NCBI RefSeq assembly: GCF_009910845.1
Contig: NZ_SIJB01000062.1
Span: 1 to 38,252 of the forward strand
Source: Chengkuizengella marina
Lineage (GTDB): Bacteria > Bacillota > Bacilli > Paenibacillales > KCTC-33759
DNA length: 38,252 bases
Direction: 5' to 3'
The notes under the pieces are model-generated. The model saw only the letters and a list, made by a program, of their open reading frames with translations. It was not told the origin of the DNA and did not search any database. Positions 8,722 to 17,817 of this stretch are shown in pieces. A program made the translations under genes and the position numbers. Every line of letters starts with the position of its first letter. Position 1 is the stretch's first letter.

Positions 8722-8939
8722 ATTGGAATAATCCTCTTTTCAATATTCAAAAAGTACATGCTGATGAAGGTCATGGAAAGGAAAACGATGAAATGAAAAG
8801 TATTCATATGAACGCAAATGCTGGGCAAACGGTAAGTATAAAGTTCATTCCAAAAGAAGAGGGTGAATTTGTATTTTTTTGCACTGTACCTGGACATAAA
8901 GAAGCAGGAATGGTTGGGAAGTTTATAGTAAAAGAATAA
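8718..8939 (+). pseudogene. Truncated cupredoxin (blue copper protein), N-terminus lost
   Basis: An open frame starting at the very end of the lipoprotein gene encodes the last ~73 residues of a cupredoxin-like protein. It opens DWNNPLF, where intact homologues would be expected to have a preceding beta-strand and first copper His. It then keeps FFCTVPGHKEAGMVGKFIVKE with the Cys, His and Met copper ligands. There is no signal peptide, no ribosome site and no start codon before a late ATG. The fragment overlaps the preceding stop codon by a few bases, so a deletion probably removed the intergenic region and the 5' half. A terminator follows at 8982. Confidence 0.8.
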
Positions 8940-8981
8940 CCTTGAGATGTAAAATATAAATTCTGTGTTTCCCTAAAGAGG

Positions 8982-9002
8982 CTCGTCAATAGACGAGTTT
9001 TT
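8982..9002 (+). terminator. Terminator after the cupredoxin remnant
   Basis: CTCGTC AATA GACGAG followed by TTTTT. Confidence 0.8.
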
Positions 9003-9128
9003 AATTTTTTAGTAAAAATACTATTTTAATCAAAATTGGGCAGAATATCCAAATAGTGAATAGGCTCACATCAAATCGTTTGTCAGAATAAATTGTAGTA
9101 AATAGTGTATATAAATGAGGTGACATCA

Positions 9129-9305
9129 TTGGCAATGGCTGAAGTTTATAAAAGACTTTTAAAAGGAGAAAAGTTCAAAAAAATTAGTGACCTTAATTTA
9201 AAGGAATTAGACATCAAAGATCCTTCAGAGTTGGTAGGTTCTAACCCAGTTTTAAAGGAAGCTGCGAGAAAGCACGCTAGAAATTTGAAGTACAAAAAAA
9301 AATAA
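9129..9305 (+). CDS. 58-aa hypothetical basic protein
   Basis: A small, highly charged soluble protein (AMAEVYKRLLKGEKFKK near the start, KHARNLKYKKK at the end) with Lys-rich ends and no membrane segment or cysteine. The preferred start is TTG 9129, five bases after GAGGTGA (9117-9123); ATG 9135 is the alternative. It converges with the next minus-strand gene on a shared hairpin at 9297. The good ribosome site and terminator support a real gene. No family recognised. Confidence 0.65.
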   Translation: MAMAEVYKRLLKGEKFKKISDLNLKELDIKDPSELVGSNPVLKEAARKHARNLKYKKK

Positions 9306-9331
9306 ACTCATAAAAATTGAGTTTATTTAAA
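9297..9331. terminator. Bidirectional terminator between convergent small genes
   Basis: AAATAAACTC pairs with GAGTTTATTT across an AT-rich loop. A runs on the left and T runs on the right serve both strands. Confidence 0.75.
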
Positions 9332-9496
9332 TCCCATGATCTTTTTAACAAGAGGTTCATCTTTACTCACATGAACTGTTTTTACGATTTGCCCTGTAGC
9401 TATGTATTCTGAATGATTGGTTTTATGATTTCTATTAGATAGCTTTCTTTTCGCACGATTTTTAATATCTGTCGGTTTAATTGGAGTTTTTGACAT
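9323..9496 (-). CDS. 57-aa hypothetical basic protein
   Basis: Soluble and Lys/Arg/Asn-rich (MSKTPIKPTDIKNRAKRK, then SNRNHKTNHSEY), with no membrane segment. The start is ATG at 9496 with AAAGGGGTGAT just upstream; a longer in-frame reading to 9562 has no ribosome site and would overlap the next gene. It lies 46 bases downstream of the two-helix membrane protein on the same strand, so the two are probably co-transcribed. No family recognised. Confidence 0.65.
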   Translation of the reverse strand: MSKTPIKPTDIKNRAKRKLSNRNHKTNHSEYIATGQIVKTVHVSKDEPLVKKIMGFK

Positions 9497-9542
9497 CGTA
9501 ATCACCCCTTTACTTAATGATATAAAAAAACTAGTTATACAG

Positions 9543-10523
9543 TCAAGTGGAATTACTAGCATCTTCTGGAGGAGTCGTTAAAGCAACCATATACTCAATA
9601 TTTTCAACATTTTTACTAATATTATGATGTAATAGTTCAACTAGATGTTTATCTAACACATCAAATTCATAAGTATAACTGCTTAAAACCGTAACCAGCT
9701 CCTGATGATTATAAGCATAGTACATGAGTAAATAATTTTTTTTAAATAAATTATCGTTGTTTATTTTGTTTTTAATCATTACTTTTTCTGTTTCTTTTGA
9801 TTCCTGTATTAATTCATCAAACATTTTTGGGAAATCACTAGTATGGACTTCATAAACAAAATGAGAATCAAATTCCTTCTGATATCCTTCTTTAATCTCC
9901 TCTAAGAAATGCGCTAGTACTTCTTTAAAATCGATAGAAGGGATTGGAGTTCCATCATTTAAAAACTGTAATGTTGTAGCTTCTGCATCATTACTAGATA
10001 AGTACGCCATTAATTTAGCTTTACCACCTGTGATTTCAATGGTTTGAATAGCCGCTTTTTCCACGTTTTCTACTTCAATTTCCATACGAAATAATTTAAT
10101 CCTTCTTAATCTCCTGAATCCGACTGGAATGATTAGAAAGATAATCATCCAAATGACTAATAAAGAAATGCCTCTAAAAATAATTTTATTTAAATCAGAT
10201 TGTATGATGGAATTCAAAAATGATTGCCACTCAGTCTCTTTACTTGGGGGTGCTAGGTTGACTTGTATTTGCATTTCCGAATCTATCTTTAATGTGTCCC
10301 CATCTATATTTTCCATATTTTCCTCAATAATAGTATGATCTGAAAGTAAGAAAAAAGATAATGGATCTATGTTGAACGTACGATAGCCAAGCAATATAGT
10401 AGATATAACCATCCATCCACCAATAACAATAATACCCGTTGCATATAAGTAAGGGATGAATGAATCAACCCACATAAAAAAAGTTCTTTTTTCATATTGT
10501 AATGCATTTTTATTTTTAAACAT
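9543..10523 (-). CDS. Hypothetical two-helix membrane protein
   Basis: A 326-aa protein of no family I recognise. Residues about 22-46 and 119-137 are membrane helices enclosing a ~70-residue acidic loop; the remaining ~190 residues form a soluble C-terminal domain rich in Glu, Lys and aromatic residues (for example EVLAHFLEEIKEGYQKEF). The start is ATG 10523 with GAGGAGAGGGAG just upstream. It is followed on the same strand by the 57-aa gene. It diverges from the S8 protease gene across a 336-base AT-rich region. The cytoplasmic C-terminal domain hints at a partner, but nothing in the neighbourhood names it. Confidence 0.7.
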   Translation of the reverse strand: MFKNKNALQYEKRTFFMWVDSFIPYLYATGIIVIGGWMVISTILLGYRTFNIDPLSFFLLSDHTIIEENMENIDGDTLKIDSEMQIQVNLAPPSKETEWQSFLNSIIQSDLNKIIFRGISLLVIWMIIFLIIPVGFRRLRRIKLFRMEIEVENVEKAAIQTIEITGGKAKLMAYLSSNDAEATTLQFLNDGTPIPSIDFKEVLAHFLEEIKEGYQKEFDSHFVYEVHTSDFPKMFDELIQESKETEKVMIKNKINNDNLFKKNYLLMYYAYNHQELVTVLSSYTYEFDVLDKHLVELLHHNISKNVENIEYMVALTTPPEDASNST

Positions 10524-10859
10524 CTCAACTCCCTCTCCTCAAATTCATTATTAGAATCTTCTGCTCATTTACTCAATATATTCGGTTTTTTTAGCATAAT
10601 TCCTTCCAAAAAATTCATTTTATTGAAATCTTAAAAACTATATTGTTTTTAAAAAATGTGTCATATGATGGCGAAAAAATGGTGAAAAAGTCATTGAATT
10701 TTGTTGAAAAATCACTACTTTTATCCTCTTTTGCTAATATATTGATTTATTAAAAAATATTAAATAGAATGAACTTGAGTTTGATGATTTTAATAAGGGG
10801 ATAAGGAGGACAAGTTGTTTTACTTAAAAAAAAAGTCAAATGAGAGGAGTTAAGTTCGT
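10524..10859. promoter_or_regulatory. Divergent intergenic region with possible 12-codon leader ORF (10815-10853)
   Basis: This AT-rich region must hold the promoters of the membrane protein (minus) and the S8 protease (plus); I could not fix -35/-10 boxes with confidence. Just before the protease, AAGGAGG (10803-10809) is followed by TTG 10815 and a 12-codon frame (MFYLKKKSNERS) ending TAA 10851-10853, overlapping the protease's own ribosome site (10842-10849). This could be a translated leader or a chance reading. Confidence 0.35.
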
Positions 10860-13800
10860 ATGATTCAAAGAAATTATAAACCGTTCAAAAAGCACTTTAT
10901 TTTAATGTTCCTTGTATTATTTGTAGTAGCAAGTTATGGATTAGGATCAGTGAAAGCGCAAAATAATGAGGTTAATTTAAATGAAATTATCTCAAACTTA
11001 CATGCAGATAACAGCGATATTCTTTTTACTGATCAATACAATGATGAAGATGAAATTCGAGTTATTATTGAATTAGAAGGGGATCCAGCAATATATTTTG
11101 CACAAAGTAAAGGCTTGAAATATAAAGAGCTTCCCTCATTGAAAAAAGAAGAACTTCAAGAAGAGATTGATGATGAGCAAACAGATTTATTATCAGAAAT
11201 TGGTTCACAGGGGATTGATATAAATGTTGAAAATCAATTTGCAATCGTAGCAAATGGGATTAGCGGAATGATAAAATATGGAGATATTTCACGAATAGAA
11301 TCACTTTCTGGGGTTTCTTCAGTATATATCGTTAATAAATATGAACGTCCAACTAAGAAACCGCAAATGATATCCAGTAAGGATTTAGTCCAGGCGAAAA
11401 ACACATGGGAGTCTGAATATGGATACAAGGGTGAAGGGATGGTCATAGGTATTATTGATTCTGGTATAGACCCTTCACACAAAGATATGGTTATAACAGA
11501 TGATAGTTTAGTAGAATTAACTTCCGATGAAGTAGAGTTGCTAGCTTCAGATAAACAATTGCCAGGAGAATATTTTACAGTTAAGGTTCCATATGGTTAT
11601 AATTACGCGGATAAAAATAATGAGATTGTAGATTTAGGTGCAGGGGCATCTATGCATGGTATGCATGTAGCTGGAATTGCAGCAGCAAATGGTGATGAAG
11701 AAAACAATGGTCTTAAAGGGGTTGCACCAGAGGCTCAATTGTTAGGTTTAAAGGTTTTTGGAAATGATCCTGAAATGCAATTTACTTATGGTGATATTTA
11801 TATTAAAGCTATTGATGATGCCATAGCATTAGGTGCTGATGTTATTAATATGAGTTTAGGGTCTACAGCAGCGTTTGTTGATGCAGATGACCCAGAACAA
11901 CAAGCGATTAAGCGGGCTGTAGATAATGGAGTGATGATGGCCATATCAGCTGGAAACTCTGGATACTTTGGTAAAGATTTTTATCCTTTAGCTTCAAATC
12001 CTGATATTGGCTTAGTAGGCGCACCAGGTTTATCTTATGAATCTTTACAGGTTGCATCGATAGAGAATTCAGAAATTCAATTAGATCAAATGTCAATAAC
12101 GGTAGGAGATGAAACACTACCTATTGCATATAAAAAACAAAGCAGCACTCCGCAGGCACTGAATGTGTTTGGTAACAATGAAATGGATGTTGTTTATGTA
12201 GAGGATGGACAACCGGATAAATATGAAGGCAAAGATGTTGCCGGAAAAATTGTATTTGTTGTTCGTACAGGTGGTTTTTTCTACGCACAGATTGAAGGAC
12301 AAGCTGAAGAAGCAGGAGCTGCAGGGGTTATTGTTCGTGGTAGAGAGTCACATGGTGACTACGTTAGTATGGCACTAGATAGCCCAACAATTCCAATGGT
12401 TACTTTAAGTATATCAGATGGAAATATGCTAGAAGAAAAAGTGCTAGATGCTGGAGGTACGATGAAGGTTACCTTTACAGGGGAAACGTTGAGTGTACCA
12501 AATAATAGAGCTGGTCAGTTGGCAGATTCAACGTCTTGGGGTGTCACATCTAACTTAGACTTTAAACCTGAAATCACTGCTCCAGGGGCACAAATTTTAT
12601 CCACTTTAAATGATGATCAGTATGGTTTAATGAGTGGTACTTCCATGGCTGCTCCACATGTTGCAGGAGGATCTGCACTTGTATTGCAACGTGTTGAAGA
12701 AGAATTTCCTGATTTGGAAAAAGCAGATAAAGTAAACATGGCTAAAAATCTATTAATGAATACATCCGTACCTATTACAGACCCGGAAGGTATGTTATAT
12801 ACTCCACGTCGTCAAGGTGCAGGTTTAATGCAACTTCTTTCTGCAGTGAATACCCCAGTTGTTGTAACAGAGAAAATAACAGGAGAAGCAAAAGTTGCTC
12901 TAAGAGAGGTTGGTAATGAGTTTTCATTTACGTTAACTGCAACTAACTATAGCGATGAGGACGTAACCTATCAAGTTAGCGCCAATGCTTTAACCGATTT
13001 AGTAGAAGATGGTTATAATCTATTGGCTACTCAAGAAATAGAAGAGGTTACCATCGAAATTGATACACCTGAACTTACTATACCAGCTGGTGGTAGTGAA
13101 GATATACAACTTGATTTTGATATTTCGGGTGCAGAAATTGAATTAAATGCATTAATGGAAAATGGTTATTTTGTAGAAGGTTTTGTAACGTTAACAGATA
13201 TTACGAATTTAGAAGAAGATGATATGTCTTATCCAACTCTTACGGTTCCATATGTTGGTTTTCATGGAGATTGGAACGATCCACCAGTTATTGATGCACT
13301 TAGATATGAAGATAATTCTTTCTATGGATTTACAGGTTTAGTAGGTTCTGAGGATTTCCTTGGTTATGATAGTGAAACAGATTCATATTTGCTAGATAAG
13401 GTTGCTTTTTCTCCAAATGAAGATGGCATTGAGGATACGGTTACACCTATTCTATCTTTTTTAAGAAACTCTACTATAGTTGAATACAGTATTCTTGATG
13501 AGGAATTAAATCCATTAAGAAAAATAAGAACAGATTATAATGTTAGAAAAGATTACTATAATGGTGGAAGAGCTGATTATTATTCTTTTTCATCTACAAC
13601 AGAATGGGACGGTTTTGTTAAAAATAAACTAGTAGAAGATGGTTTATATTATTATCAAGTTAAGACACAAGTTGATTACGAGGGGAAAGATCCACAGATA
13701 TTACAAATTCCTGTAACAGTGGATACAACAGCACCTGAAATTAATGATTTAAATTATGATTCTGACAATATAGATTTAACTATTGATGCAGAAGATAGTG

Positions 13801-15221
13801 GAATCGGTATTAATTATTATGTGATTTTAATAGAAGGAGAACAAGTAGATACAGTACCGTATCAAGAAGACACTACAATATATGAATTTGCAACTAGACC
13901 TGCTGAAGGAGCAATGATTGATGTAATCGCTGTAGATTATGCAGGAAACTCAGCAATAGAATCTACTTTAGGAGAAGAAGATGAAGGGGTTCCGAATATT
14001 TTTGCTACTTCACCGGAAGCATTAGGAATCTTTGATTCGTTAGATATGGAGTTATCCGGATATATTACAGATATATCAGAAATTGATAACTTAACACTAA
14101 CAGGAGAAACGGTGCTTGGTTCTCCAATTACAGTAGATTTACAGTGGAATGAAGAAGAAAATCGTTACGATTTTAATACAACAATCTCATTTTCACAAGA
14201 TGGTGTACATGAGTTTTATATATCAGGATCAGATGTAGTTGGGAATGAAATTGGATTTAATCGAATGGTTTTTGTTGATTCAACAGCTCCAACGATTGAT
14301 GTTTTTGGACTTCCTGAGAATGGGTATGTAGAAGCAGATGAAGAAGATCCGACAATAACTGTAAATCTCGCGGATAATTTTGATGAATTGAGATTCTTAA
14401 TAGATGGTAGTGAAGAATTCTATCATCCATTTGTAGAACCTTATGAAATGAGACCTATAACTGAGGAATTAGAATTAACACTTCCTTTAGAAATGGGCAA
14501 TAACTCATTTATTTTGGAAGCTGTAGATTATGCTGGTACAGTAACTACAGTAGTTGTATCCATTTATAAGGGAGAAGAACCTCCAGGAGCACAAATCACC
14601 GAGTTAATCGTTGATCCTGAACAATATGTAAGCATGGATAGACCTGCTACTATTAATGCCACTGCAAGTGAGTCTATTCTATGGGATGTTAAAATAATAG
14701 ATCCAGAAGGTGAGGAAATGGACCTTCCACAAAGTGTAGGGGTAACGTACGAAACCACATTTGAACCAGATGAATTTACATTGAACGGAACTTATACAGT
14801 GGTAGCATCAGGTTCGATTGATGGAGAGGATAATGTGTATGGAACAGAAGCGGTATTTACAGTATATAACTATCCTTTAATGATTCAATCTGTAGACACA
14901 TTAGATGGGAATGGAGAAGCAAAGACTAATTTCACCCAAGGTGAGAATGTTAAAATACAAGCTAGCATTAAAAACTTAGGACCAGATACTGCTGAAGATC
15001 CTTTGATTATTATTCAAGTCAAAGATGATGATCAATCTGTAGTGTATTTAGGATTCTTTACATTATTTGAAATTGCAGATGGTGCTACAAATGGTGCAGG
15101 CGTACAGCTAAATGACTTTGATAAAGGAACGTATACTATAGATGTTTTTGTTTGGGATCAGTGGGACAGTCCTTCTGCTCTATCTGAAGCGAATAAAGAA
15201 ACCATGTTTACTATAGAATAG
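10860..15221 (+). CDS. Large secreted S8 (subtilisin-like) serine protease, lactocepin/Vpr type
   Basis: A 1453-aa extracellular endopeptidase. In order: signal peptide (1-34, ending VKAQ), an inhibitor-I9-like propeptide (about 60-165), and the S8 catalytic domain with Asp200 (GIIDSGIDPSH), His266 (HGMHVAGIAA, the Met variant usual in lactocepins), oxyanion Asn366 (SAGNSG) and Ser595 (GTSMAAPHVAG). A protease-associated (PA) domain is inserted at about 435-540. A long C-terminal part of Fn3/Ig-like modules follows, several opening with VDxTAP (for example VDTTAPEIND and VDSTAPTID), ending with a CARDB-like domain (IKNLGPDTAEDP). There is no LPxTG motif or SLH domain of its own. The start is ATG 10860 with GAGAGGAG ten bases upstream. 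The SLH protein encoded next could anchor or accompany it. Confidence 0.93.
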   Translation: MIQRNYKPFKKHFILMFLVLFVVASYGLGSVKAQNNEVNLNEIISNLHADNSDILFTDQYNDEDEIRVIIELEGDPAIYFAQSKGLKYKELPSLKKEELQEEIDDEQTDLLSEIGSQGIDINVENQFAIVANGISGMIKYGDISRIESLSGVSSVYIVNKYERPTKKPQMISSKDLVQAKNTWESEYGYKGEGMVIGIIDSGIDPSHKDMVITDDSLVELTSDEVELLASDKQLPGEYFTVKVPYGYNYADKNNEIVDLGAGASMHGMHVAGIAAANGDEENNGLKGVAPEAQLLGLKVFGNDPEMQFTYGDIYIKAIDDAIALGADVINMSLGSTAAFVDADDPEQQAIKRAVDNGVMMAISAGNSGYFGKDFYPLASNPDIGLVGAPGLSYESLQVASIENSEIQLDQMSITVGDETLPIAYKKQSSTPQALNVFGNNEMDVVYVEDGQPDKYEGKDVAGKIVFVVRTGGFFYAQIEGQAEEAGAAGVIVRGRESHGDYVSMALDSPTIPMVTLSISDGNMLEEKVLDAGGTMKVTFTGETLSVPNNRAGQLADSTSWGVTSNLDFKPEITAPGAQILSTLNDDQYGLMSGTSMAAPHVAGGSALVLQRVEEEFPDLEKADKVNMAKNLLMNTSVPITDPEGMLYTPRRQGAGLMQLLSAVNTPVVVTEKITGEAKVALREVGNEFSFTLTATNYSDEDVTYQVSANALTDLVEDGYNLLATQEIEEVTIEIDTPELTIPAGGSEDIQLDFDISGAEIELNALMENGYFVEGFVTLTDITNLEEDDMSYPTLTVPYVGFHGDWNDPPVIDALRYEDNSFYGFTGLVGSEDFLGYDSETDSYLLDKVAFSPNEDGIEDTVTPILSFLRNSTIVEYSILDEELNPLRKIRTDYNVRKDYYNGGRADYYSFSSTTEWDGFVKNKLVEDGLYYYQVKTQVDYEGKDPQILQIPVTVDTTAPEINDLNYDSDNIDLTIDAEDSGIGINYYVILIEGEQVDTVPYQEDTTIYEFATRPAEGAMIDVIAVDYAGNSAIESTLGEEDEGVPNIFATSPEALGIFDSLDMELSGYITDISEIDNLTLTGETVLGSPITVDLQWNEEENRYDFNTTISFSQDGVHEFYISGSDVVGNEIGFNRMVFVDSTAPTIDVFGLPENGYVEADEEDPTITVNLADNFDELRFLIDGSEEFYHPFVEPYEMRPITEELELTLPLEMGNNSFILEAVDYAGTVTTVVVSIYKGEEPPGAQITELIVDPEQYVSMDRPATINATASESILWDVKIIDPEGEEMDLPQSVGVTYETTFEPDEFTLNGTYTVVASGSIDGEDNVYGTEAVFTVYNYPLMIQSVDTLDGNGEAKTNFTQGENVKIQASIKNLGPDTAEDPLIIIQVKDDDQSVVYLGFFTLFEIADGATNGAGVQLNDFDKGTYTIDVFVWDQWDSPSALSEANKETMFTIE

Positions 15222-15227
15222 TAGATT

Positions 15228-15283
15228 GAACTATATCAAACTTTCGGTGAGGAGATAGATGCTTACTGAAAGTTTGATAGTTC
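15228..15283 (+). terminator. Long hairpin between S8 protease and SLH genes
   Basis: GAACTAT..CAAACTTTC.GT pairs with ACTGAAAGTTTGATAGTTC around a ~16-base loop. A short T run comes only about 12 bases later, so it may be an attenuating or mRNA-stabilising hairpin rather than a full terminator. Confidence 0.6.
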
Positions 15284-15362
15284 CATATTGAACCTTTTTA
15301 TTATTTTCTTATTGCAATAGAAGAAATAATACGGTAAACGGAATAAAAGGGGCGTGAAATAT

Positions 15363-17645
15363 TTGAAGAAGGTTTTTATAATCATCCTATTATTGTCTCT
15401 AACTTTTGGAAATATAATGTTAAGTTTAGCAGAGGATAAAACTTCTGTTGATAAATCAGTTGATGAAAAGCAGGTTGAAGAAGGACAAAGTGAAATACCA
15501 TCTGACGAAATGGAAGAAGCTTCAAATAATACAGATGTAAATATTTCAACAGATCAGCAATCTTATATTCCAGAAGACACTGTAGTCATAACGGGAAATA
15601 TCTTGGTGAATCAACAACGGATGAGCGAGATCGATGTATTACTCACAATTAAAGAAGGCATGAATGGAATATACACATATCAAACTAAAACAGATGCTAA
15701 TGGGAATTATGAATTTACTTATAGAATTCCAGAAGATGCTAATCCAGGTGAATATATTGTAACTGTAACATCTCTACAACAATCTAGTGAACTAACTTTC
15801 GAAGTTTTACAAAATAATCGAGAAGAACCAGAAGAACCAGAACCAATACAAATAGAATTATCGGTTGCAGCAGATCAACATAAGTATAATCAGGGAGATA
15901 CAGTAGTTATTTTAGGTAATCTCAAAACAATAAACGAAGAACCCGTAAGCGATGCTGAAGTTTCTGTTAGGGTTGAAACAAATGATCAGCACATTTTTAG
16001 TGATGATATTATTACTAATGAAGAAGGTTTTTATGCAATTACATTTGATCTTTCTGAAGAAGCTATAGAAGGAGAATATGAGGTATTAGCAACATATGAG
16101 ACACAGTTCGTCAGATCTACTTTTGAAGTAGAGGAACTGGATGAACAACCTACACCAACGGAAAAAGAACTGACCGTTTCAACAAAGAAATCTAAATATA
16201 ATCCAGGTGATGAAGTTTCAATCTCTGGTAAGGTAAAGAAGGATGGGAAGTCCGCGAGTTCTATTGACGTTCTGATTACGGTTGAACGGAACGGACAAGA
16301 ATTATTTGCAGGTCAAGAGACTACTAATGCTCAAGGTAAATATTCATTAAATTACAGACTTGGTTTAGATGCAAGCATAGGAGAGTATGATATTTCAGCA
16401 ACTTCTGTAGGTATAACAGAGAACACTATATTTGATGTTGAATTAAAACAATCAGACAATTCTTCAGGAGGAAATGATAAACCAAGTAATGGCGGCAGTG
16501 GTAGTACCCCTCCTAAGGATGAAGTAGAAGATGAGATTTTACTCGTTGAAGAAGCTGATATTAAGGATCAATTGAGTAGTAATCTTGAACGTAATGTAGA
16601 AATTAATTTAAACGATAACACTGAAGATAAGGTTATGGTTGAAATGAATAAGGATATATTAAATAAAATACATGATGCCAATAAAACATTAGTTATTGAG
16701 AAAGAAAATATTAAACTAAATATTTCACCTGAAACACTAAAAGGGATTACTGGGGTATCTGGTAATGATATAACTTTCTCAATGGATAAAGTAGATCCAA
16801 AAAAATTAACTGAAGCGAATAAAGATACAGATCAGACAATTGTTTCAGATATTGTGGATTTAAAAATTACAACTAAGAAAAATTCTAATTCAATTGAAAT
16901 TTCAACCTTTAATGAACCTATTGAAATTGCAATAAATATAAATCAAATTTTAGCAAAGGATACAAGAAAAGTAGCAGGTTATGTGTTAAATGAGCAAGAG
17001 AATGAATGGGAATATGTAGGCGGTAAAGTGAAAAATGGTGTATTACTGATTAAAACTACACATTTTTCAAAGTATACTGCAATTGCTAATGATAAGACAT
17101 TTTCCGATATACAGAATATAAATTGGGCTAAAGACGCGATTGAGGTGTTAGCTTCCAGAAGTATTATTAAAGGCACTTCGGATGATATATTTGCACCTTC
17201 AGATGAACTGACAAGAGCTCAATTTGCATTACTTGTAGTACGTGCATTGAATATTCCACTAGAGGAATTTAAAGGTTCTTTTATTGATGTTCCTGAAAGT
17301 TTGACTTGGAGCGCTCTTGAAATAGAAGCTGCACAAAGATCGGGTATTGTTCAAGGGATTTCAGAAGGAGTATTTGAGCCAAATGAAAAAATTACTCGCG
17401 AACAAATGGCTACAATGGTCGTTCGTGCAATAAATTATAAAAACCCTGCACTTATTGATATTAAAGAAGAATTAGTATTCAATGATACTTCAGATATCCA
17501 AGCGTACGCTTTAGATGCAGTTTCAACAGCTGTTAGTCTAGGAATTTTAAAAGGAAAAGCAGATAATAGTTTTGCTCCTCGAGATTTTGCAACTAGAGCA
17601 GAAGCTGCTGTAATGTTATATAATGTATTGAATATATTGGAATAA
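15363..17645 (+). CDS. SLH-domain cell-wall protein with three Ig-like repeats
   Basis: The 760-aa surface protein has a signal peptide (MKKVFIIILLLSLTFG, cleaved near LSLAED), an acidic linker, then three homologous Ig/transthyretin-like repeats of about 80 residues. These open STDQQSYIPEDTVVITGN, AADQHKYNQGDTVVILGN and STKKSKYNPGDEVSISGK, and each closes with a GEY segment. A Ser/Gly/Pro linker and a ~190-residue beta domain follow, then three C-terminal SLH motifs (about 580-760; IIKGTSDDIFAPSDELTRAQ, GIVQGISEGVFEPNEKITR, GILKGKADNSFAPRDFATR) that bind pyruvylated cell-wall polymer. I choose TTG 15363, ten bases after AAAAGGGG; GTG 15354 lies only one base from that site. It follows the S8 protease and may be co-expressed with it. 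Confidence 0.88.
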   Translation: MKKVFIIILLLSLTFGNIMLSLAEDKTSVDKSVDEKQVEEGQSEIPSDEMEEASNNTDVNISTDQQSYIPEDTVVITGNILVNQQRMSEIDVLLTIKEGMNGIYTYQTKTDANGNYEFTYRIPEDANPGEYIVTVTSLQQSSELTFEVLQNNREEPEEPEPIQIELSVAADQHKYNQGDTVVILGNLKTINEEPVSDAEVSVRVETNDQHIFSDDIITNEEGFYAITFDLSEEAIEGEYEVLATYETQFVRSTFEVEELDEQPTPTEKELTVSTKKSKYNPGDEVSISGKVKKDGKSASSIDVLITVERNGQELFAGQETTNAQGKYSLNYRLGLDASIGEYDISATSVGITENTIFDVELKQSDNSSGGNDKPSNGGSGSTPPKDEVEDEILLVEEADIKDQLSSNLERNVEINLNDNTEDKVMVEMNKDILNKIHDANKTLVIEKENIKLNISPETLKGITGVSGNDITFSMDKVDPKKLTEANKDTDQTIVSDIVDLKITTKKNSNSIEISTFNEPIEIAININQILAKDTRKVAGYVLNEQENEWEYVGGKVKNGVLLIKTTHFSKYTAIANDKTFSDIQNINWAKDAIEVLASRSIIKGTSDDIFAPSDELTRAQFALLVVRALNIPLEEFKGSFIDVPESLTWSALEIEAAQRSGIVQGISEGVFEPNEKITREQMATMVVRAINYKNPALIDIKEELVFNDTSDIQAYALDAVSTAVSLGILKGKADNSFAPRDFATRAEAAVMLYNVLNILE

Positions 17646-17681
17646 TGATAAGGTTATTAAGTATATACATTTCATTCATCT

Positions 17682-17708
17682 AGAGACCTATATAGGTCTC
17701 TTTTTTTC
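17682..17708 (+). terminator. Terminator of the SLH protein gene
   Basis: AGAGACCTATATAGGTCTCT is a perfect palindrome followed by seven T. Confidence 0.9.
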
Positions 17709-17817
17709 ATTTTCTAAATATGTGATAAAATTAGCATATGTATTTTCAGGTTGGAAATAATATACATAAGATAGAAGCTTTTTTAAACATAAACTCACAA
17801 AAACTGAGGATGGTGTT

